Both the position numbers and the translations under genes were made by a program. The notes under the pieces were generated by a model that was not told the DNA's origin, did no database searches, and saw only the letters and a program-made list of their open reading frames with translations. This document shows, piece by piece, positions 7,980-17,428 of a DNA stretch of 60,883 nt (positions within the stretch are counted from its first letter, which is position 1; every line of letters begins with the position of its first letter). The DNA comes from Lusitaniella coriacea LEGE 07157 (GTDB lineage Bacteria; Cyanobacteriota; Cyanobacteriia; Cyanobacteriales; Spirulinaceae). The stretch covers positions 1-60,883 of the forward strand of contig NZ_JADEWZ010000032.1 in the NCBI RefSeq assembly GCF_015207425.1, written 5' to 3'.

Positions 7980-9038
7980 TTATCGCTCTAAAACCTCAAC
8001 CTGAACGGGTGCAACGCCGCTACTATACATATCGATCTCTTTCGCCGCACCCACAGAAAGGTCAATAATCCGTCCGCGAATGAAGGGTCCTCGGTCATTG
8101 ATGCGAACCACAACAGAGCGTCCGTTATTTTTGTTGGTCACGCGCACGAAAGTTCCGAAAGGTAACGTGCGATGGGCTGCGGTCATTGCGTTCTGGTTGA
8201 ACCGTTCCCCACTGGCGCTGCGACGACCGTGGAATCCCGGCCCGTACCAAGAAGCCATTCCCTGCTGTCGCGATACAACGCGAGCTGCGGCTTGTTGTGC
8301 GGCGCGAGAGGGTTCTGGGCGAGTGGCAATTTCTCCGACGGCTAAAGGCGGGGCGTTTCCGAGTAATCGCCTTAATCGATTGGTGGCTTGCAGTGCATCC
8401 TGGGTCAAACTTCTAGTGGTGTCAGGAAGGATCGTTTTATTGTCGATGGTGGCAATTTCTTCGCCGCTTGCAGTAATAATGTAAGCCGCGCGATCGCCAT
8501 TCCAACCTACGGTAATTTCGCGAGCATCAAAATCATTTTGGTTGAGGTCGCTGAGACGGTGCGCCACCGCAATTGCTCGTTCGGTAGGGTTGGTGCTGGT
8601 TTGAATATTTCGAGCAACGGAAGTGTTTTTCTCTTCCTGTGTTGCTGTGGTACTAACAAGGGTTGCGGTCTGTCCGTTAGCCACTTTGTCTCGCGACTCA
8701 TTCGATGCCGCAGAACTGAGGAAGGTGAGGACGGGAATGTTGTGGAGGTAAAGGGTTGCAGCTTGGCGTTCTCCCCACTGATGGGGATAAACCCGCGTCG
8801 CGCGATCGATAACTTGGGTGGTTTGCTGGGGAATGGCAACGGTGGGTTCGCCTCCCTCAAGGGGTTGAAGCGTTGAAGGGATTGTGGTGGAGGCTTCTGA
8901 AGGCTGAGACGCGATCGCGTTGTTTTCTGCTCGTTCTTGCGCAACGGCTTTAAACGGCTCGGCTGCCAGTGCCAGCGTCGTACCTAAAATAGTAGTCAGA
9001 ACGGAAGCAGTTAAACGACTTGAAAGGTTTGGGCGCAT
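7980..9038 (-). CDS. rlpA: RlpA-family septal-ring lytic transglycosylase-like protein
   Basis: 352 residues with an N-terminal signal peptide (about 1-35, ending near FKAVAQ). A low-complexity, Ser/Thr-rich middle region follows. The C-terminal double-psi beta-barrel covers about 262-350: [44 protein letters not shown] and [11 protein letters not shown]. The aspartate in NDRGPF corresponds to the catalytic acid of RlpA lytic transglycosylases. No SPOR domain is present, as is usual in cyanobacterial versions. It probably acts on periplasmic peptidoglycan during growth or division. The region upstream of the barrel is family-specific and of unknown role. Confidence 0.88.
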   Translation of the reverse strand: MRPNLSSRLTASVLTTILGTTLALAAEPFKAVAQERAENNAIASQPSEASTTIPSTLQPLEGGEPTVAIPQQTTQVIDRATRVYPHQWGERQAATLYLHNIPVLTFLSSAASNESRDKVANGQTATLVSTTATQEEKNTSVARNIQTSTNPTERAIAVAHRLSDLNQNDFDAREITVGWNGDRAAYIITASGEEIATIDNKTILPDTTRSLTQDALQATNRLRRLLGNAPPLAVGEIATRPEPSRAAQQAAARVVSRQQGMASWYGPGFHGRRSASGERFNQNAMTAAHRTLPFGTFVRVTNKNNGRSVVVRINDRGPFIRGRIIDLSVGAAKEIDMYSSGVAPVQVEVLER

Positions 9039-9327
9039 AAGTTTTTTGTTGAATTACAACCACAATCGGTTTAACGAGATACAAACTCGTACTCATTCCG
9101 AGTGCGCAATAGGTTTAGCAAACTGCAACAGACTAGCACGATCCTTTGGCATTCCGAATCGGTATTATCTGACCCTGATTGGTACAAAAAAACTATTCAC
9201 TTGTGTGACCGACCTGTGAAAGGATTACCATCTCTAGCCTTCACAGAAGCGATCGCGTTTACGTTTATTTACAAATAATTATCAAACTTCAATGATTCAT
9301 AAAAAATTTTGCAGTATGTACCTTCCG

Positions 9328-11652
9328 TTAAAATTCGCGGCGTAAAAGGAGAGAATTCATCACCACAATAATCGAACTCAGTGCCATCGATGCCCCTGCC
9401 ATTGCGGGACTGAGTGAAATGCCTTGACTGGGGAGCAGTACACCTGCTGCAAGGGGAATCGCGATCGCGTTATACCCCAAAGCCCAAAAGAGATTTTGAC
9501 GAATTTTACGCACCGTTGCCCGACTGAGGCGAATCGCTTCAACGGTATTGAAGAGGCGAATATTCTCATCTGTGCTAGAGTTTCCCATCAAAACAATCCC
9601 GGCGGTTTCAATCGCCACATCCGTGCCGCCGTGGAGGGAAATTCCCACATCTGCTTGGGCTAGGGCGGGTGCGTCGTTGATCCCGTCCCCTGCCATTGCC
9701 ACGACTTGGGTTGAATCCTGTTGGAGGGTTTGAATAATTTCTGCTTTTTTATCGGGACGAACTTCTGCGTAGACGCGATCGATTTTAAGCTGTCGCGCGA
9801 TCGCGCGGGCAACTTCTTCGCGATCTCCGGTTAATAAAACCACCTCTAATCCCATCTTCTGCAATTTCTCGACTGTGGCAAAAGCATCGGGGCGCACGAC
9901 ATCCTCAAGAGCGATAATTCCCGCAAATTTGCCGTTTATTGCCGCGTAAATCGGCGTTTTCCCCGCAATTTCTCCATCACTTGCCACATCAATCCCGTGG
10001 TGCGTCAACCAGGCTCGATTTCCCGCTAAGATTTGCTCTCCCTCAATCTGTGCCGATACCCCCAAACCCGGTTCGGTGAAGAAGTCGGAGGCGGCGGAAA
10101 GGGTAAGGTTGCGTTTTTTTGCTTCTGCGAGAACGGCGAGGGCTAAAGGGTGATGGGTTCCGCTTTCGGCGGTTGCCACCTTTTGCAAGAGTTCGTCTGC
10201 GGTGAAGGGAGAAACGGGCAAACAGTCGGAAACTGTGGGACAGCCCATCGTGAGGGTTCCGGTTTTATCAAAAACGATTGTACTCAACTGATGAACGCGC
10301 TCTAGGATATCGCCCCCTTTAATCAAAATCCCCCGTTCCGCTCCCATGCTGGTTCCCACAAGAAGGGCTGTGGGAGTGGCTAAACCGAGGGCGCAGGGAC
10401 AGGAAATTGCCAAAACCGCGATCGCGAGTTTTAAACTGAGAAGGACGGAGGAGGTGTCTGGAACCGCCATTCCGTGAGCCATTGCGGGGTGCAGAACCTG
10501 CGACCACAAAGATGTACCGATGAAATTCCAAAATAGGAAGGTGAGGGTGGCGATTGCCATCACGCCGTAGGCAAAATATCCCGCGACAGTATCGGCGAGT
10601 TTTTGAACGGGGGCTTTGCGGGTTTGGGCTTCTTCTACGAGGGCGATGGTTCTAGCCAGGGTGGTGTTTTGACCCGTGCGAGTCGTGGCGATCGCGATCG
10701 CGCCCGAACGATTGAGGGTTCCCGCTGCAACTTCATCCCCCGATTGTTTGAAAACCGGAAGGGATTCCCCAGTAAGCATCGATTCCTCAACAGACGTTTG
10801 TCCGAACACCACCACGCCATCTACGGGAATGCGTTCCCCCGGAAGGACACGCACCCATTCCCCTTCTCGCACCTGTTCCACGGGAATTGCGATCCCCCCC
10901 TCTTCCCAGGAAGTAGATTCGCCGATTACGTAGGCAACGGAGGGTTGTAGGGCGATGAGTTTTTCCAATGCCGCGATCGCGCGCGATCGCGCTCTCCCCT
11001 CCAACGTGCGCCCTAACAAGATAAAACCCAACAACATCACGGGTTCGTCAAAAAAGCACTCCCACCCCATCTGCGGGAAGAACAACGCCGCACAACTGGC
11101 AAAATAGGCGCTGAGGGTTCCCAACCCCACCAGGGTATTCATGTTGGGCATTCCGTAGCGCAAACCGCGCATCCCATCAAAAATAATTTCCCGTCCGGGA
11201 ATCAGTAATGCCAGGGTTGCCAGTCCCCAATGAACCCAAATATTGCTCAACACCGGGATGACCGGGCCTCCCCAATGCTGCCAATGTCCCAACCCGGAAA
11301 AAAGCAATAGCCCCGCAGCCATCGCTAGCACCCCCGTGGAGGAGTGGGGTTTGTTGAGAGTCTTTTGGGGGGAATTTGCCCCTTCTGCGCTGCGAGGTTC
11401 CGCTTGAAAGCCTCTCGCGGTCAATTTCTCTGCCAGGGTTTTCGGGTCTATGGTTTGCGCTTCGTACTGTACGACTGCCATTTCCGTGATGAGGTTAACG
11501 CAAGCCGACACCACGCCGGGATTCTGCGTTAATTGGCGTTCCACTGCGGCGACGCACCCCGCACACTTCATTCCTTTTACGTCCAGCGTTGCCGTTTCTA
11601 GATCGGGAGAAGGTTTTTTAAGATCGCGCGATCGTTGTTCTGAAACTGTCAT
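9328..11652 (-). CDS. ctaA: Copper-translocating P1B-type ATPase (CtaA-like)
   Basis: 774 residues. The N-terminal metal-binding domain (about 20-85) has [15 protein letters not shown], whose CxxC binds Cu(I). Eight membrane helices are expected, with [11 protein letters not shown] as the transport-site CPC motif. The catalytic core has DKTGTLTMG (phosphorylated Asp), HHPLA (HP motif), TGDRE and [18 protein letters not shown]. Cyanobacteria usually have CtaA (plasma membrane, import) and PacS (thylakoid). The [15 protein letters not shown] form and the [14 protein letters not shown] strand look more like CtaA as I remember it; PacS remains possible. It supplies copper for plastocyanin and cytochrome oxidase. 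It is divergent from hemC with about 190 bp between them. Confidence 0.85.
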   Translation of the reverse strand: MTVSEQRSRDLKKPSPDLETATLDVKGMKCAGCVAAVERQLTQNPGVVSACVNLITEMAVVQYEAQTIDPKTLAEKLTARGFQAEPRSAEGANSPQKTLNKPHSSTGVLAMAAGLLLFSGLGHWQHWGGPVIPVLSNIWVHWGLATLALLIPGREIIFDGMRGLRYGMPNMNTLVGLGTLSAYFASCAALFFPQMGWECFFDEPVMLLGFILLGRTLEGRARSRAIAALEKLIALQPSVAYVIGESTSWEEGGIAIPVEQVREGEWVRVLPGERIPVDGVVVFGQTSVEESMLTGESLPVFKQSGDEVAAGTLNRSGAIAIATTRTGQNTTLARTIALVEEAQTRKAPVQKLADTVAGYFAYGVMAIATLTFLFWNFIGTSLWSQVLHPAMAHGMAVPDTSSVLLSLKLAIAVLAISCPCALGLATPTALLVGTSMGAERGILIKGGDILERVHQLSTIVFDKTGTLTMGCPTVSDCLPVSPFTADELLQKVATAESGTHHPLALAVLAEAKKRNLTLSAASDFFTEPGLGVSAQIEGEQILAGNRAWLTHHGIDVASDGEIAGKTPIYAAINGKFAGIIALEDVVRPDAFATVEKLQKMGLEVVLLTGDREEVARAIARQLKIDRVYAEVRPDKKAEIIQTLQQDSTQVVAMAGDGINDAPALAQADVGISLHGGTDVAIETAGIVLMGNSSTDENIRLFNTVEAIRLSRATVRKIRQNLFWALGYNAIAIPLAAGVLLPSQGISLSPAMAGASMALSSIIVVMNSLLLRREF

Positions 11653-11843
11653 AATTCAAACGCAATAGACCACCTTTCATCCTAAAGCGTTTGCTCCTTA
11701 TATTCGCGATCGCGAACAATAATAACCCACAAGATATATTCTTCTCCTGGGCTGCGAACAAATTTGTTAGGTGGAGAGTTCCCGATTCTTGGTAGGATTG
11801 TGTTTTCCCTGCTAGAGTGTAGAATTTTTAAGTCTTATTTTTT

Positions 11844-12812
11844 ATGACCTCCAACGTTTCCAGTCCTGCCCGAACCATCCGCATCGCCTCGCGCAAAAGC
11901 CAACTCGCGCTGGTTCAAACTTATTGGGTGCAAGAACAACTACAAAAGCATTTCCCCGAACGCCAATTTGATGTCGAAACCATGAGTACCAAAGGGGATA
12001 AAATCCTCGATGTGGCGCTTTCCAAAATTGGGGATAAAGGGCTATTTACGAAAGAGTTGGAATTGGGAATGATTAATAAAACTGCTGATTTAGCGGTGCA
12101 TTCCCTCAAAGACTTGCCCACAAAACTGCCGGATGGATTGGTTCTTGGCTGCGTGACCGAACGGATTAACCCGGCGGATGCGTTGGTGGTTCACGCGAAA
12201 CATAAAGACAAGCAAATCGATACGCTTCCCGAAGGTGCGGTTATTGGAACCTCATCTCTGCGTAGACTGGCGCAACTGCGCTACCATTTCCCGCACTTTG
12301 AATTTAAAGATGTTCGGGGGAACCTCAATACCCGATTGGCAAAATTGGATGATGGGGGTTACGATGCCTTGATTTTAGCCGTCGCTGGGCTAGAACGGTT
12401 GGGAATGCGCGATCGCGTGCAACAGACTATTCCGAGTGAAATCTCTCTCCACGCAGTCGGACAAGGGGCATTGGGCATCGAGTGTCGCGCAGACGATACG
12501 GAGGTTTTAGAACTCCTTTCCGCCCTCGAACACAAACCCACCAAGTATCGCGCCCTAGCAGAACGAGAATTTCTCCGGGAACTCGAAGGCGGTTGCCAAG
12601 TTCCCATTGGCGCGAACACGACCATTGAAGGCGAAACCCTGACCTTCACGGGAATGGTTGCCAGTTTGGACGGTCAGCGACTGATTCGAGACACCGTAAG
12701 CGGTAATGTTAGCACCGCAGAAGCATTAGGTCGCGATTTAGCAGACCGCCTCAAAGGGCAAGGCGCACAGGAAATTCTTGCGGAGATTTTTGCTCAAATT
12801 GAAAGAAGTTGA
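11844..12812 (+). CDS. hemC: Hydroxymethylbilane synthase (porphobilinogen deaminase)
   Basis: 322 residues, normal family length. It condenses four porphobilinogens to hydroxymethylbilane in haem/chlorophyll synthesis in the cytosol. Visible features: [14 protein letters not shown] at the N-terminus, [21 protein letters not shown] with the active-site Asp region nearby, [20 protein letters not shown], and [10 protein letters not shown], whose Cys carries the dipyrromethane cofactor. The ATG at 11844 is preceded by a short leader; no strong Shine-Dalgarno is seen. A hairpin terminator follows 25 bp after the stop. Confidence 0.97.
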   Translation: MTSNVSSPARTIRIASRKSQLALVQTYWVQEQLQKHFPERQFDVETMSTKGDKILDVALSKIGDKGLFTKELELGMINKTADLAVHSLKDLPTKLPDGLVLGCVTERINPADALVVHAKHKDKQIDTLPEGAVIGTSSLRRLAQLRYHFPHFEFKDVRGNLNTRLAKLDDGGYDALILAVAGLERLGMRDRVQQTIPSEISLHAVGQGALGIECRADDTEVLELLSALEHKPTKYRALAEREFLRELEGGCQVPIGANTTIEGETLTFTGMVASLDGQRLIRDTVSGNVSTAEALGRDLADRLKGQGAQEILAEIFAQIERS

Positions 12813-12837
12813 GCGAAAAAGACTTTTTTTCACGAAG

Positions 12838-12865
12838 ACGCGCGACCCATCGTGCGTTTTTTTTT
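12838..12865 (+). terminator. Rho-independent terminator of hemC
   Basis: Stem ACGCGCGA (12838-12845), loop CCCA, stem TCGTGCGT (12850-12857) with one G-T pair, followed by nine T. It is correctly placed just after the hemC stop. Confidence 0.85.
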
Positions 12866-13167
12866 GTTATTTGAAATAATCTGCCAAAACCATCCCCATA
12901 GCACTACGCACAAACGTTATAGCAATTCTCAGTCGCGATGTACTTAAATCCTACTGTATCCATACTCCCCTCTTCCAAAGTTGGGAGAGGTCGGAACGCC
13001 TCTGAGGTTTCCTCTTGCAGGCTATCGGGTAATGGCGTAGGGCGGGCATTGCCCGCAAGCTAAAGATTGCGATCGCACTTTTCACTGCATAATGCGATAA
13101 AACTCCGGAATTGCCCGAACTTTCGCTGTTGATATTGATAATCGCCCTCTAAAACCCAATAATCCCT
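12866..13167. other. 302-bp spacer with repeat fragments, upstream of the NACHT gene
   Basis: Contains one arm of the GGTCGG hairpin family (GAGGTCGGAACGCCTCTGAGG at 12988-13008, with an irregular partner). It also has the palindrome GCGGGCATTGCCCGC (13041-13055), a type seen again at 36543-36557. No clear promoter is visible for the gene at 13168. Confidence 0.45.
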
Positions 13168-16100
13168 ATGAAGCTGTGGAAAAGCATCTGGAAAGTTTGC
13201 AATACAAAAATTCAAATTCCCTGGACAGATGCGGTTGAAGGTGGAGTCGAAGCCGGACAAAACGTTATCGAACTGGCACAAGCCTTAAGCGAAAACAAAG
13301 ATGCCAAAGCCCTAGCTCCCCTCATCGGGCGTATTGACTCGCTTCTCGACGTGCTAGACTCCCCCTTGCTAGAAGTTGCAGGCGCGGGACTCCCCTTTAT
13401 TGCGATGGGGACAAAGTTGCTGAAATTTATTGTTGAGGAAACCCAGCAGGAACCGACCCTAGAAATGGGCATTGCGCTGGTTGCTCAAGCGGCATATTTA
13501 GAGAGTTTGCGTCATTTTTTGCGAGATAATGATGCAGTTCGGGAGAAATTGGAAAATACCCCGGCATCAAAAGCAATTGCCAAACAAATCAAGCGCTTGG
13601 GGGAAAAGCTGGAACTGAACGGTCAAGAAATCCAGTTTGATGATAAAGACGCACGAAAGACCCTTATTTGCTTTCACGATTCCCCCCTCGCCAAGATTTT
13701 CAACCCCATTCTCGCCGCGCGTTTGCACGAGTCGGGATTGACGGAAACCGAAGCGAAACGGATTAGCGAACGCATTTCCCGCAGTACCCATCGTTATATG
13801 AAAGAAGCCTTAGCGGAAGTTCGGGACGATGTACCGCGTTTGGCTGCGCTGTACGGGGAAGGGTGGTTGCGAGATTTAGAACAGTACAGCAGTTTGGACA
13901 ATTACTTAGAAGACAATATCGCCAAAAAACCCCAGGAAAAAGTATTCGATGAAGAATTTTCTTTCCAGGATGTTTACGTTCCCCTGGAAGTGAAACCCGT
14001 CGATAAAGACGAACCCGCGCAGAATATCGAAGAATGGGCGCAAACCACCCTGTTAGACGAGAGGAAGCAGGGACGGGTACTCTTCATTCAAGGGGGCCCT
14101 GGACGTGGGAAAAGCGTATTTTGTCGGATGTTTGCCGATTGGGTACGGCGAGAATTGCACCCCATTTACACGCCGATTTTGATTCGCCTGCGGGACATCA
14201 CCGCCTTTGAAAACGATTTTGACCGCACCCTCAGCGCAGCGATTGGAACGGATTTTGTTAAGGATAGCGGCTGTCTGACAGACCGCAATACGCGCTTTCT
14301 CTTTCTGCTGGATGGCTTTGACGAATTGCTATTGGAACGGGGTGCAAATAAAGATTTGCGGGACTTTATTCAGCAAGTGGAAAAGTTTCAGCAAAATTGC
14401 GCGGAAAATCTAGAACGCCAACATCGCGTATTAATTACGGGTAGACCCTTCGCCCTGTTTGGCATCGAACACTTGATGCCCGCGAACTTGGAACGGATGG
14501 GAATTATCCTGATGGGGGAGGAGATTCAAAACCAGTGGTTGGAAAAATGGCAAACTGTTGTTGCTAGCGATGCGGTGGAAGCAGCGACCAAAACCCAGCA
14601 ATTTCGAGGATTTTTAGAGAACGAACATCGTCCCGAAGCCGTAAAAACCTTAGCACAAGAACCCCTCTTGCTTTACCTGCTGGCGGCGATGCACCGGGAC
14701 GGCGAGATTAATGCAGGAATGTTCGCTGCGGCGAGTCAGGGTGAGGCGAAAGTCCTGATTTATCAAAAAGCCTTGGATTGGGTGCTGAATAAGCAGCGAG
14801 AGAACAACCTGAACCAAAAACTCACCAGCCTAAAACTGGAAGATTTACGGACAGTCCTCGTTGAGACAGGATTATGCGTTACGCAGTCAGGTCGTGAATG
14901 GACGCGAATTTCTACGCTAAAAGAACGCTTAACGAAACTTGGTGATGAAAAGATCGCAAAGAAATTTGAAAAAATCTGTAATCAGTCCCAGGATGATGCG
15001 CTAACAAATGCACTCGCTGCTTTTTATCTAAAATCCACATCGAAGAACGAGAATTGCGTGGAGTTTGTCCACAAGAGCTTTGGCGAATTTCTCTGTGCGG
15101 AACGGATGATAAAAAGTTTTAGAGATTGGGTAGCAATAGAAACCTATCGACGCAGCAGCACAGAATATCGTATTCAAAACCAAGCGTTAGAATGGCAAAT
15201 TTATGACTTGTTTGGCTACGGCGCGTTAACGGTGGAAATTGTTGAATATATACGGGCGCTGCTGGAACAACAGGACAAATCGGACAAAGAAGAAGAAAAA
15301 TTTGATGTGGTAGCGTTATTTGACCGCCTGCACGATTTTTACCTTCTGTGGTGTGCGGGGGAATTTATTGAGCAGACAGCAGAAACTTTACCCCAAAAAA
15401 AGGCGCGACAGTTGCAAGCACAGGACATCGAACGCGGACAGCGCGAGGTGGATATTTACACCGGGTTGAATGTTTTGATTTTGCTGTTGGAACTGCATCG
15501 CTACGGGCAGGAACGGGAGACGTTGAAGGAGAAGCTAGCATTTTATCCTTGCGGTCAAGAGGATAGTGAAAATTTTGATAGAACACGCTTACTACGGATT
15601 ATTGGTTACAGTCAATGCTTAGGCGCTTATTCCTTCCGAGAATTTTTGGGTAAGTTTCTCAGAGGCGCATACCTCAGTGGTGCAAACCTCAGAGGCGCAA
15701 ATCTCCGAGACACAGACCTTATTCGCACAGACCTCAGTGGCGCAGACCTCAGTGGCGCATACCTCAGTAGTGCAAACCTTATTCGCGCAGACCTCATTCG
15801 CACAGACCTCAGAGGCGCAGACCTCATTGGCGCAAACCTCAGTGGCGCAAACCTCAGTGGCGCAAACCTTATTCGCGCAGACCTCATTCGCACAGACTTT
15901 ATTCGCGCAGACCTCATTCGCACAGACCTCAGTGGCACAGACCTCAGTGGCGCATACCTCAGTGGCGCATACCTCAGTGGCGCAGACCTCAGTGGCACAA
16001 ACCTCATTGGCGCAAACCTCATTGGCACAGATCTCAGTAGCGCAAACCTTATTCGCGCAGACCTCAGCGATCTAAAATGGGATAGCGATACCCGATGGGC

Positions 16101-16590
16101 GCATAGTCGGGGATTGCACGAAGCCAAGAACGTACCTAACGAACTCGCCCAAGAACCAAACTTTGCAGCGGCTGTCGCATTGAATCAAGGAGTCAGTTTT
16201 GTTCAGCAAGGCGATGTCGATGCCGCTTTAGCCGCTTACCAGGAAGCGCAAAACCTCGACCCTAATCTCGAAATTTCTGCTCGTTTTTGGAACGCACTAT
16301 GCTGGTTTGGTAGTTTGCACAATCGTGCGCCGGATGTCCTCTTTGCTGGGGACAAAGCCGTTGAATTGGAACCCGATTATTGGAGATATCGAGAGTCGCG
16401 CGGACTCGCTAGGGCATCAACGGGGGATATTTCCGGTGCAATCGAAGATTTCCAAGCTACGCTGGATAGTGGATCTTTTGACGATTCAGAAAAAGAACAA
16501 CAACAACGGCAAGGCTGGCTAGATGCCCTCCGCGCGGGGGACAATCCGTTTACGCCAGAGGTGTTAGCGGCATTACGTGAAAAGAGGTAA
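13168..16590 (+). CDS. NACHT-family NTPase with pentapeptide repeats and TPR-like tail
   Basis: 1140 residues. An N-terminal helical region (1-290) is followed by a STAND-type NACHT ATPase: Walker A GGPGRGKS at 309-316 and Walker B FLLDGFDE with acidic residues D382, D385 and E386. LITGRPFAL fits the NACHT sensor arginine region, and PLLLYLLAAMH the helical section. HKSFGEFLCAERM (about 633-645) matches the winged-helix/C-terminal segment of NACHT proteins. Residues about 830-970 are some 28 pentapeptide units (A-D/N-L-S/I-x type). 990-1110 is TPR-like (ALNQGVSFVQQGDVDAALAA YQEA, two copies). Such proteins are NLR-like sensors or scaffolds; some bacterial NACHT proteins act in phage defence. 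Here the role is unproven. No Shine-Dalgarno supports the ATG, so the true start may differ slightly. Confidence 0.85.
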   Translation: MKLWKSIWKVCNTKIQIPWTDAVEGGVEAGQNVIELAQALSENKDAKALAPLIGRIDSLLDVLDSPLLEVAGAGLPFIAMGTKLLKFIVEETQQEPTLEMGIALVAQAAYLESLRHFLRDNDAVREKLENTPASKAIAKQIKRLGEKLELNGQEIQFDDKDARKTLICFHDSPLAKIFNPILAARLHESGLTETEAKRISERISRSTHRYMKEALAEVRDDVPRLAALYGEGWLRDLEQYSSLDNYLEDNIAKKPQEKVFDEEFSFQDVYVPLEVKPVDKDEPAQNIEEWAQTTLLDERKQGRVLFIQGGPGRGKSVFCRMFADWVRRELHPIYTPILIRLRDITAFENDFDRTLSAAIGTDFVKDSGCLTDRNTRFLFLLDGFDELLLERGANKDLRDFIQQVEKFQQNCAENLERQHRVLITGRPFALFGIEHLMPANLERMGIILMGEEIQNQWLEKWQTVVASDAVEAATKTQQFRGFLENEHRPEAVKTLAQEPLLLYLLAAMHRDGEINAGMFAAASQGEAKVLIYQKALDWVLNKQRENNLNQKLTSLKLEDLRTVLVETGLCVTQSGREWTRISTLKERLTKLGDEKIAKKFEKICNQSQDDALTNALAAFYLKSTSKNENCVEFVHKSFGEFLCAERMIKSFRDWVAIETYRRSSTEYRIQNQALEWQIYDLFGYGALTVEIVEYIRALLEQQDKSDKEEEKFDVVALFDRLHDFYLLWCAGEFIEQTAETLPQKKARQLQAQDIERGQREVDIYTGLNVLILLLELHRYGQERETLKEKLAFYPCGQEDSENFDRTRLLRIIGYSQCLGAYSFREFLGKFLRGAYLSGANLRGANLRDTDLIRTDLSGADLSGAYLSSANLIRADLIRTDLRGADLIGANLSGANLSGANLIRADLIRTDFIRADLIRTDLSGTDLSGAYLSGAYLSGADLSGTNLIGANLIGTDLSSANLIRADLSDLKWDSDTRWAHSRGLHEAKNVPNELAQEPNFAAAVALNQGVSFVQQGDVDAALAAYQEAQNLDPNLEISARFWNALCWFGSLHNRAPDVLFAGDKAVELEPDYWRYRESRGLARASTGDISGAIEDFQATLDSGSFDDSEKEQQQRQGWLDALRAGDNPFTPEVLAALREKR

Positions 16591-16594
16591 TGCG

Positions 16595-17366
16595 CACTTC
16601 TTCTCCCAAAGCTGGGAAAAGGGGAAATCGCGCTAAACATTGGTTTTGGGACGTATCGAAAGGCGACAAGGTAGGAATTGTGAGGTTTTGGATGATTTCC
16701 GATTGCTTAAGGCTATATTGCGATAGGTTGCGCCCTCATCCCTAGCCCTTCAGCCAAAGCTGGGAGAAGGGGACATTGCGCTAAACATTGGGGTTAGGAC
16801 GTATCGAAAGGTGACAAGATAGGAATTGTGAGGTTTTGGCTGATTTCTGATTGCTTAAGGCTATATTGCGATAGTTTGCGCCCTCATCCCTAGCCCTTCA
16901 GCCAAAGCTGGGAGAAGGGGACATCGCGCTAAACATTGGGTTTGGGACGTATCGAAAGGTGACAAGATAGGAATTGTGAGGTTTGGGCTAATTTCTGATT
17001 GCTTAAGGCTATATAGCGTTTTCAAATGAAGCGTGAAACCCAACACAGATTTCTTATATCCCCAAATAATACCTGTATCTCTTTCTACTTCTGCCTACTG
17101 CCTACTACCTACTACCTTTTGCCGTCACGTCCAGTTCCATATCCCAAACGAAAACGCTATATCGCGATAGTTTGCGCCCTCATCCCTAGCCCTTCTCCCA
17201 AAGCTGGGAGAAGGGGATATCGCGCTAAAAATTGGGTTTGGGACGTATCGAAAGGTGAAAAAATAGGAATTGTGAGGTTTGGGCTGATTTCTGATTGCTT
17301 AAGGCTATATCGCGATAGTTTGCGCCCTCATCCCTAGCCTTTCTGCCAAAGCTGGGAGAAGGGGAC
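16595..17366. repeat. Tandem array of ~148-bp units (five, first and last partial)
   Basis: Each unit runs TTGCGCCCTCATCCCTAGCC, CCAAAGCTGGGAGAAGGGGA, CGCGCTAAACATTGGG, GGGACGTATCGAAAGG, AGGAATTGTGAGGTTT, GATTGCTTAAGGCTATAT. Units begin near 16595 (partial), 16729, 16876, 17169 and 17316 (partial). Differences between units are scattered substitutions. The third unit is followed by a 150-bp inserted element. There is no ORF and the spacing is too large for CRISPR. Confidence 0.85.
17012..17161. mobile_element. 150-bp MITE inserted in the tandem array (TA target)
   Basis: Perfect 12-bp terminal inverted repeats TATAGCGTTTTC (17012-17023) and GAAAACGCTATA (17150-17161). It interrupts the GGCTATATCGCGATAG junction that is intact in the other array units. 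The site is consistent with a TA duplication, as in IS630/Tc1-type elements. The right-end sequence (CCAGTTCCATATCCCAAACG, then AAAACGCTATAT) recurs at 60679-60712, so the element is dispersed. It encodes no transposase. Confidence 0.8.
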
Positions 17367-17428
17367 ATACTGCTATATTACTTTTGGACGGATCGAACTC
17401 TCTCCCCAGTGGTTGAATTGGCAAGATC

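Noticed and set aside
15627-16127. 166-residue minus-strand frame rich in Arg/Ser repeats
   Set aside because: It is the antisense shadow of the pentapeptide-coding repeats of the NACHT gene; periodic DNA keeps the frame open.
16595-17366. CRISPR array
   Set aside because: Units are ~148 bp, contiguous without unique spacers, and contain scattered differences.
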